Shown: positions 59,087 through 64,000 of the stretch, piece after piece | How positions within the stretch are numbered: position 1 is the stretch's first letter | Layout of the letters: each line of letters starts with the position of its first letter | Source: UBA6898 sp964463135 | GTDB lineage: Bacteria > Nitrospirota > Thermodesulfovibrionia > Thermodesulfovibrionales > UBA6898 | Direction: 5' to 3' | DNA length: 64,000 bases | NCBI GenBank assembly: GCA_964463135.1 | Contig: CAYXBA010000010.1 | Coordinates: 62,001-126,000 of the forward strand | The notes under the pieces: model-generated | Told to the model about the DNA's origin: nothing | Seen by the model: the letters and a program-made list of their open reading frames with translations, nothing else | Databases searched by the model: none | Made by a program: the position numbers and the translations under genes

Positions 59087-59440
59087 GTGGAAAAGAAGCT
59101 GTATGTCGGCAATATCTCATTTCAGGCAACAGAGGATGATCTGAGAGAACTCTTCGCAAAAAGCGGCGAAGTGGAATCTGTAAAGATGATCACTGACCAG
59201 TTTACCGGCAAGCCGAAGGGCTTTGGCTTTGTGGAGATGGCGAACGAAGAAGATGCAAAGAATGCGATCGCCGCTCTGAATGGTACTAACTTCATGGACA
59301 GGGCAATCACGGTAGCAGAGGCAAAACCCCAGCAGCCAAGAGAAAAACGCGGCTTCGGCGGCGGTGGCGGCAGAGGCGGTTTTGGCGGCGGCAAGGGCGG
59401 CTTCGGCGGCGGCAAAGGCTACGGAAGGGATCGGGGATAA
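59087..59440 (+). CDS. RRM-type glycine-rich RNA-binding protein
   Basis: 117 residues from the GTG at 59087 (GGAGGA seven bases upstream); an ATG at 59063 lacks a ribosome site. One RRM with RNP2 LYVGNI and RNP1 KGFGFVEM. The tail is glycine-rich (GFGGGGGRGGFGGGKGG), as in bacterial cold-responsive RRM proteins. Binds single-stranded RNA; probably an RNA chaperone. The hairpin in its leader may be its own target. Followed directly by an S21-like gene. Confidence 0.92.
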   Translation: MEKKLYVGNISFQATEDDLRELFAKSGEVESVKMITDQFTGKPKGFGFVEMANEEDAKNAIAALNGTNFMDRAITVAEAKPQQPREKRGFGGGGGRGGFGGGKGGFGGGKGYGRDRG

Positions 59441-59443
59441 TCA

Positions 59444-59650
59444 TTGGATATTAAAGTCACAGGAAATGATGTCGAAAAAGCACTGAAGGTTTTGAAGCGC
59501 CAGCTTCAGAAAGAGGGGCTTTTCCGCGAGATCAAACAGAGGAGCTTTTACGAAAAACCCTCTGAAAAAGACAAGCGGAAGCGCAGAGAAGCCCAGAAGA
59601 AACGCCTGAAGGCCCTGAAGGCCAGAAGGCCGATCAAGAAGACCGATTAG
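59444..59650 (+). CDS. rpsU: Ribosomal protein bS21-like
   Basis: 68 residues, highly basic: VTGNDVEKALKVLKRQLQKEGLF, RSFYEKPSEKDKRKRREAQK. Matches bS21 (30S platform protein needed for initiation). Start TTG at 59444, three bases after the RRM stop, so the two are co-expressed. A gene encoding a ribosomal protein behind an RNA chaperone suggests a cold- or growth-adaptation unit. Confidence 0.88.
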   Translation: MDIKVTGNDVEKALKVLKRQLQKEGLFREIKQRSFYEKPSEKDKRKRREAQKKRLKALKARRPIKKTD

Positions 59651-59724
59651 GCTTGGTTAGCGTTCAGCCGCCGGGTCCTGGCAGACTGCCGGGATCAGGC
59701 TTTTCGGCTGAGCTGTTATCTTAG

Positions 59725-59746
59725 AGAAAAAGGGTTCCCGGAACCC
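59725..59746 (-). terminator. Rho-independent terminator of the MFS transporter gene
   Basis: Stem GGGTTCC/GGAACCC (59732-59746, loop one base) followed, reading on the minus strand, by a T-rich run (59726-59731 complement). It lies 30 bases after the MFS stop codon at 59776. Confidence 0.75.
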
Positions 59747-59775
59747 TGATGTCTGCAATCCTTCAATGCGGGACC

Positions 59776-61035
59776 TTACGATCCGCTAATCTCTTCGCGT
59801 AACTTCTCCTTCGGTTTTCTCAGGAACAGCGTGAGCAGGATCGCACTGCCTGCGAGTGCTGCTGCCATGGAGAAACTTGAAGAAAAACTGCCGGTCTTTT
59901 CAGCCAATATTCCCGCAACAGAAGGTCCCGCGATCTGGCCGAATCCGAAGATAAAGGTCACGAGGCCAAATGCTGCGGGTGCATTCCGCGCACCCACATA
60001 ATCGCCCACTGCAGCGGCCATGATCGAGGGTATGGACCACGCAACGATCCCAAAAAAAAAGATCGAGAGATACAGAAACGGTCCTGGCAGGCCTGAGGCT
60101 ACCAGCATATAAGCCATGGTCTGCAGGGAAAAGACAATGATCAGTCCGGCCTTCCTGCCGAGTTTATCAGAGAGCGTACCGAATACCGGTCCGGAGAAAA
60201 GGCTCAGAAATCCGACCCACGCCCAGAAATTGCCTGCAAGGGCCTCCGAAAATCCCCGTTCCTTCACCAGCGTTGTCACGATGAACGTTGCATAGATTAC
60301 ATAGGTATAGCCGAAGAGAAAATAGATAATGCCGAGAAAATAGATCATCCCTTCTTTATAGACATTCACCTTCGGCCTCGGCGCTGGCTGCACAGCACCT
60401 GTTTCATCGCTGCCGACCGGCAAAAGGCCCATTTCTTCGGGTCTGTTCCGCAGAAACAGAACACCCAATATGGCAATCGCAGTAACCATGCCGCTCAAGA
60501 TAAGCCAGCTCGTCCGCCATCCCTCACTGCCTGCCACACCATTCACATACGGTATGAGCTTGCCGGACAGCATGATCGCAAAGCCGCTCCCGATCACGAT
60601 GAACCCGGCTGCCTTTCCGCGTTTCTTCGCCTTGAACCAGGCAGAGGCAAGTCCCATGACCGGCACGTTCACAGCGCCGCTGCCGATGCCGGTGATCATA
60701 TAGAGCAGCAGCACCTGGACAAAGGTCCTGGCCTGACTGACGACTGCCATCGAAAGGCCGACCAGCAGCAGCGAGAAAAAAATAAACCTGCGCGGCCCAA
60801 TCCTGCCGGCGAAATGACCGCTCACCAGCACAGAGATGAGATAGCCGAGGAAGTTGCCGGTGCTGATGTACCCCATCTGCGAGTACGAGAGCTTCAGGGT
60901 TGATGCCATGGACGGCAGGAGCATGCCAAGCGCAAACCGGCCGAAACCGAGACAGGCCATGATGCAGAGCATGCCGGTAAAGACTATTACCCAGCCGTAA
61001 TGAAAGGGGGGATTATTTTTTTCAGTATTTTTCAC
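59776..61035 (-). CDS. Major facilitator superfamily transporter (YbfB/YjiJ-like)
   Basis: 419 residues from a GTG at 61035 (no good ATG). Twelve membrane helices; FGRFALGMLLPSMASTL and SGKLIPYVNGV resemble the YbfB/YjiJ group; the loop AWFKAKKRGKAAG and the mid-protein GTLSDKLGRKAGL are MFS loop motifs. Substrate unknown. A terminator follows. The start is not well determined. Confidence 0.85.
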   Translation of the reverse strand: MKNTEKNNPPFHYGWVIVFTGMLCIMACLGFGRFALGMLLPSMASTLKLSYSQMGYISTGNFLGYLISVLVSGHFAGRIGPRRFIFFSLLLVGLSMAVVSQARTFVQVLLLYMITGIGSGAVNVPVMGLASAWFKAKKRGKAAGFIVIGSGFAIMLSGKLIPYVNGVAGSEGWRTSWLILSGMVTAIAILGVLFLRNRPEEMGLLPVGSDETGAVQPAPRPKVNVYKEGMIYFLGIIYFLFGYTYVIYATFIVTTLVKERGFSEALAGNFWAWVGFLSLFSGPVFGTLSDKLGRKAGLIIVFSLQTMAYMLVASGLPGPFLYLSIFFFGIVAWSIPSIMAAAVGDYVGARNAPAAFGLVTFIFGFGQIAGPSVAGILAEKTGSFSSSFSMAAALAGSAILLTLFLRKPKEKLREEISGS

Positions 61036-61352
61036 AATGCACAATATACCATTGTTTGAGCATAAAGCTAAAGGAGGCCAACGACAACGCGGCAGGGACA
61101 GAGAGTGCGTAACCTTCTGTTTTGCACGAACACTTTCATAAACATTTCCCCTGCCGAGTATAACGGATAAGCCGGTCGGCCACGCATAGACAACAAGACT
61201 TTCCCAATACCCATTTAGCATGGGGTATAATCATCCATAAGGGTAACTGCCAGAATATCGCCCGTTCAAAGTAGATAAGCAAAACAACACGTCTGCTGAT
61301 TTTGATGATCGGTATGTGGTTATACCGTAAGATTAAGAATGGGGGTTACTCA
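61036..61352. other. Non-coding stretch between the MFS gene and a small lipoprotein gene
   Basis: About 317 bp. Contains a TATAAT (61226-61231) near a short palindrome (cccat-ttagc-atggg), but no proper -35. I see no gene or RNA. Confidence 0.5.
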
Positions 61353-61526
61353 ATGAAAGAGATCATAGTTGCAGGAATAATTCTCATTTTGGCTGGATGC
61401 GGTCCTGCAATCATAGGGGACCAGAATGCTGACTCGATACCCGAAGGGTGGTATAGCCCGGTAAAAACAGATATACAGCTTTCAGATGACAGGGAACAAT
61501 GCCGTACCCTATGTGGAACCGCCTGA
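61353..61526 (+). CDS. Small lipoprotein, 57 residues
   Basis: From the ATG at 61353, after GGGGGTT. Signal ends in the lipobox LAGC (IILILAGCGPAIIG). Only ~40 mature residues. A shifted frame near 61500 would continue as a proline- and cysteine-containing tail (PETCHC), so a frameshift cannot be excluded. Function unknown. Confidence 0.5.
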   Translation: MKEIIVAGIILILAGCGPAIIGDQNADSIPEGWYSPVKTDIQLSDDREQCRTLCGTA

Positions 61527-61626
61527 AACGTGTCACTGTGTGAGTCCTTCTGTATGAAGGGCAGAGGATATGTTTGGCGCTGATGCGTTCTTGCAGGGCA
61601 CGGCACGCTGAGGTCACGATACCATT

Positions 61627-62232
61627 TCAGAGATCAGTAAACTCGACACTATTCAAAACAGTCGTTGCCTTTTCAACAAACATCAGGTCTCTTTCTCCGG
61701 GGTAATAGCGCTGTGAGAATACAACGCTGATCCCGACGCTCTTGTTCCTCGGATGCGCGCAGGTAAGTGCCAGGGCCTCAAGGATCATGCCTCCTGATCT
61801 GCCTGAACTCTTGATGGCAGACAGGTCTTCGGTCACCATATGGGACCTGACGCAGTCGGTGCCCTTTCCCGGGAGCAGAGCAATATCATGCTTCTTTATT
61901 CTGAAGCGCGCAGGGTCTGTGTCCTTAAGCTGGCCCTCTTTGACCAGGCGGACAAATTCTTCGCTCGTTTTAAAAGCAGGCAGTCTGAACGGGGTCGCCT
62001 GAATGGCATAGGTCTCATCCGTATTGTACCCGAACGTTATGATCGTCAATTGGTAGTCATCCCGCCCCGCAATGATCCAGCCTGCTTCGTTGAGCGGCAT
62101 AAGCGAATAACCCTTCTGCACAATTCGTTTCGGCGGGAGCTGGACCTCCGGACTCTGCGGCTGCGGCGTAGAAGCACACGAAGCAATGATCAATGAAATG
62201 CAGAGCATACCAACCAATTTCAATAACTTCAT
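61627..62232 (-). CDS. Lipoprotein with unknown beta-rich domain
   Basis: 201 residues from the ATG at 62232, preceded by AGGAGG. The signal ends in IIASC. Mature part: GYSLMPLNEAGWIIAGRDDYQL, FGYNTDETYAIQATPFRLPAF, KGTDCVRSHMVTEDLSA. The motif set is not one I recognise. No linked partner apart from the cassette-like gene upstream. Confidence 0.7.
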   Translation of the reverse strand: MKLLKLVGMLCISLIIASCASTPQPQSPEVQLPPKRIVQKGYSLMPLNEAGWIIAGRDDYQLTIITFGYNTDETYAIQATPFRLPAFKTSEEFVRLVKEGQLKDTDPARFRIKKHDIALLPGKGTDCVRSHMVTEDLSAIKSSGRSGGMILEALALTCAHPRNKSVGISVVFSQRYYPGERDLMFVEKATTVLNSVEFTDL

Positions 62233-62340
62233 CTTACTTCCTCCTGTATGTATGCTCATTTTAGTCCAGCGCGAAAAACTAGTTTTTGTCAAAACCAAAC
62301 CAGCGTTATTCCGCGTCAGATTTGGCACTTCCCATTTTAG

Positions 62341-62631
62341 CTATTCAGGCATTTTGCTTTTGGGCGGAATTTTGAGTACCTTCCCAAAAGAGGATACATA
62401 AACATCAAAAGTTGCTCCAGTTATTGCGTCATTATATTCTGCACTAAAAACCCAACATGGAGTAAGTCCAGGCGCACCAAATAAGGCCAAATGGGTATTT
62501 AATGGTGAAAGTGATCCAGGAAAGCTCTGAGCAACTTTTTCGGCTTGTCTTTTTGCTGTTATATATGAAGCAAATAGCCCCATAGTAGCAGTAATGAACA
62601 AAAGCAGTATTCCGATAATCAGTCTTTTCAT
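62341..62631 (-). CDS. Small exported/membrane protein, cassette-like
   Basis: 96 residues from the ATG at 62631. One hydrophobic amino-terminal helix (IIGILLLFITATMGLFASYI) then a small soluble domain with TPCWVFSAEYNDAITGATFDVYVS. Unknown family. It begins ten bases after promoter-leader copy 3, as the cassette genes at 43191 and 44978 do after copies 1 and 2. AT-rich. Confidence 0.6.
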   Translation of the reverse strand: MKRLIIGILLLFITATMGLFASYITAKRQAEKVAQSFPGSLSPLNTHLALFGAPGLTPCWVFSAEYNDAITGATFDVYVSSFGKVLKIPPKSKMPE

Positions 62632-62643
62632 ATTTTTTGTGCT

Positions 62644-62706
62644 AACATTGTTTTTTGTCGCATGCGTTCTTTTCGTGATTATAGAGGCAATAAAAGGCAT
62701 GGTCAA
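62644..62706 (-). promoter_or_regulatory. Promoter-leader repeat, copy 3
   Basis: On the minus strand: TTGACC (62701-62706), 17-bp spacer, TATAAT (62678-62683), then cgcatgcga and aaaaacaatgtt just before the ATG of the 62341 gene. This is the best-formed promoter of the three copies. Similarity continues upstream to gaaaagaaac near 62742, shared with ~45574. Confidence 0.7.
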
Positions 62707-62866
62707 GGGAAATCCAATATTTGAGGCTGTGTATCTCCCCGAAAAGAAACAGTAGTGATTAACAACTGAAGTCTGGCAAGCAACAACCCTTGAAGAAAGA
62801 AATAACAGGCATGCTTGCCGATAGCGGTCCAAATATGATACCTTATTAAGACCGGAGGTTATAGCC

Positions 62867-63166
62867 ATGAATACAAAGGAAGATATCCGTCCTGTAACGT
62901 ATCTGAAGTCCCGCGCTGCTGACCTGCTGGAGCAGATTAACACAACCCACCGCCCTGTCATCATCACACAGAACGGCGAGGCCCGGGGCGTGCTTCAGGA
63001 CCCTGAGTCGTATGACCGCTTGAGAACTGCCATTGGCCTTCTGAAACTCATCGCCCAGGGAGAGGAAGATGTCCGTGCAGGCAGATTGACTGATCAGGAC
63101 ACTCTTTTCGATCGCATCGAATCCGGGCTCAAGCTAAAGAAACGCCATAAACAGATTGATGAGTAA
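62867..63166 (+). CDS. Phd/YefM-type antitoxin
   Basis: 99 residues. Amino end with VTYLKSRAADLLEQINTTHRPVIITQNGEARGVL, a Phd/YefM pattern, and DPESYDRLRTAIGLLKLI as the linker; the C-terminal part binds toxin. It overlaps the toxin gene by eight bases. The operon promoter is not obvious. Confidence 0.9.
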   Translation: MNTKEDIRPVTYLKSRAADLLEQINTTHRPVIITQNGEARGVLQDPESYDRLRTAIGLLKLIAQGEEDVRAGRLTDQDTLFDRIESGLKLKKRHKQIDE

Positions 63167-63482
63167 ATACACTGTTCAGTGGACCGCTGCAGCTGCCCGT
63201 GATCTTGAAAGCACAGTGCGGTATATAGCTGAAGAGAGCCCTCAGCAGGCGCCTATAGTTCTGCAAAAGGTCAGGGAAAGAGCCTCAACCCTTACTGCCA
63301 TGCCTGAGCGGGGGCGTATCGTTCCTGAACTGAAACTGCATGGCATCTTGCTCTATCGTGAACTGATCATTACCCCCTGGCGTCTCATCTATCGCATAGC
63401 CGACCATAAGGTCTATGTCTATGCAGTTATCGACTCACGGCGCAACCTCGAAGACATCCTTCTCGCCCGCCTCATAAGGTGA
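63159..63482 (+). CDS. RelE/ParE-type toxin
   Basis: 107 residues from the ATG at 63159. RelE/ParE fold: YTVQWTAAAARDLESTVRYIAEE, MPERGRIVPELK, YRELIITPWRLIYRIADHKVYVYAVID. Catalytic residues differ among RelE and ParE, so mRNA cleavage or gyrase inhibition cannot be chosen. Neutralised by the Phd/YefM-type partner upstream. Confidence 0.9.
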   Translation: MSKYTVQWTAAAARDLESTVRYIAEESPQQAPIVLQKVRERASTLTAMPERGRIVPELKLHGILLYRELIITPWRLIYRIADHKVYVYAVIDSRRNLEDILLARLIR

Positions 63483-63522
63483 ATTGCAGACCGCAGCAAA
63501 CGTAATCATTCAGTTAGGAGCA

Positions 63523-63642
63523 GCAAAAGCCTCCCCTTTCTAAGGGCCAAAAGTAGGTGATTTAAGCAGAGGCATGGTGGGGTATAGATAAAATTACAAA
63601 AACCTCCCCTACCCCTCCTTGGTAAGGAGGGGACTTAAACAG
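63523..63642. mobile_element. Short repeat element related to the gtaggtgcc family
   Basis: Contains ccaaaagtaggtgatttaag (63547-63566), a decayed inverted copy of the motif at 45491/46226, and ends in a perfect stem CCCCTCCTT-ggt-AAGGAGGGG (63612-63632). No coding capacity. Confidence 0.5.
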
Positions 63643-63752
63643 CAACTTAACGCTAAGCCTTAAACACCCAAACTCCTTGAATAAATAAGGTTTTTTTGGT
63701 TACTATTACTACTCTAGCAAACCGACTTTTTTAAAGGGGATTCCTGACGATC

Positions 63753-64000
63753 ATGAGTGAACTGGAAAAGCTCAGAAAGAAAATCGATGCTGTTGACGAC
63801 GAGATACTCGAACTCCTGAACAGACGTTCAGAGGTAGTGATCGAGGTCGGCAGCATCAAGCGCACGCAGAAGTCCCGCTTCTACAAGCCTGACCGCGAGC
63901 GCCAGATCCTTGAGCGGCTTACGTCCCACAACAAGGGCCCCTTTCCCAATGACGCGCTGAAGGCGATCTATCGCGAGATACTCTCTGCATCGGTCTCTCT
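63753..64000 (+). CDS. pheA: Chorismate mutase/prephenate dehydratase (5' part only)
   Basis: ATG at 63753 after AAAGGGGA. The visible 82 codons form an AroQ chorismate mutase domain: LRKKIDAVDDEILELLNRRS, GSIKRTQKSRFYKPDRERQI, AIYREILSASVS. This amino end with GPFPNDALKAIYREILSA is typical of bifunctional P-proteins, so prephenate dehydratase should follow beyond the window edge. Role: chorismate to prephenate to phenylpyruvate. Confidence 0.88.
   Translation, partial: MSELEKLRKKIDAVDDEILELLNRRSEVVIEVGSIKRTQKSRFYKPDRERQILERLTSHNKGPFPNDALKAIYREILSASVS

Noticed and set aside
61500..61560. Frameshift at the end of the small lipoprotein gene
   Set aside because: The alternative frame offers only a short tail (PETCHC and a stop); too little to call a broken gene.
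62233..62340. A third attC-like site after the 62341 gene
   Set aside because: Only a palindrome (aaaaactagttttt) and weak arms are present; no credible core boxes.

Overview
The window is a gene-dense bacterial chromosome segment of moderate GC (by eye), with a few AT-rich accessory islands. Gene content suggests a strictly or mostly anaerobic Gram-negative bacterium: several radical SAM enzymes, indolepyruvate:ferredoxin oxidoreductase, Liv amino-acid uptake with phenylacetate-CoA ligases, an LpxL-type acyltransferase, outer-membrane type lipoproteins and many PAS sensor kinases. Nitrospirota of the Thermodesulfovibrionia type, or a Desulfobacterota relative, would fit. This is an inference from gene content; there is no rRNA or other decisive marker here.

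Layout. 1-2935 (minus): an RluA-type pseudouridine synthase (cut by the left edge), RlmN, a response regulator with a zinc-ribbon tail, and an FKBP isomerase. 3057-9266 (plus): a tightly overlapping lipid-type operon (FabD-FabG-ACP-FabZ/ApeP-like dehydratase-MMPL exporter-GT2) followed by two exported proteins, one with 18 cysteines in three regular repeats. 9311-13381 (minus): unfamiliar proteins, S4 and YwbE small proteins, a PilZ protein and a TauE-type exporter. 13451-22552: two paralogous B12-type radical SAM proteins, another radical SAM enzyme bracketed by a 38-bp inverted repeat, an LpxL-like acyltransferase, a lipoprotein, a glycosyltransferase and a hybrid histidine kinase. 22835-26367: dCMP deaminase, an AbrB/VapC toxin-antitoxin pair with a visible operator, and an MrfA/YprA-type helicase. 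26522-30822: a six-PAS sensor kinase and its LuxR-type regulator.

31294-41250 is a complete chemosensory operon (STAS, CheX, CheW, MCP, CheR, CheA, CheB, two CheY-like proteins, GGDEF-EAL). The MCP carries zinc-ligand-like residues in its periplasmic part. 41394-43110 holds a lone antitoxin-like gene with the remnant of its PIN toxin, a thioredoxin-fold protein and an amidohydrolase.

43105-45557 is the most unusual stretch: small, AT-rich, same-strand genes separated by attC-like imperfect palindromes of 92-94 bp. A recurring promoter-leader block precedes them (further copy at 62644-62706), and REP/RAYT-derived and MITE-like repeats have invaded the region. It looks like an integron-type cassette array without a visible integrase. 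One cassette encodes a membrane-anchored acyl carrier protein.

45679-58880 returns to core metabolism: thioredoxin 2, iorAB, two phenylacetate-CoA ligases, an ACT protein, livKHMGF and DAHP synthase. Together with chorismate mutase/prephenate dehydratase at the right edge, this makes the region an aromatic and branched amino-acid metabolism neighbourhood. 58968-64000 contains an RRM protein with a promoter and hairpin leader, an S21-like protein, an MFS transporter, two lipoproteins, a second cassette-like gene and a Phd/ParE-type toxin-antitoxin pair.
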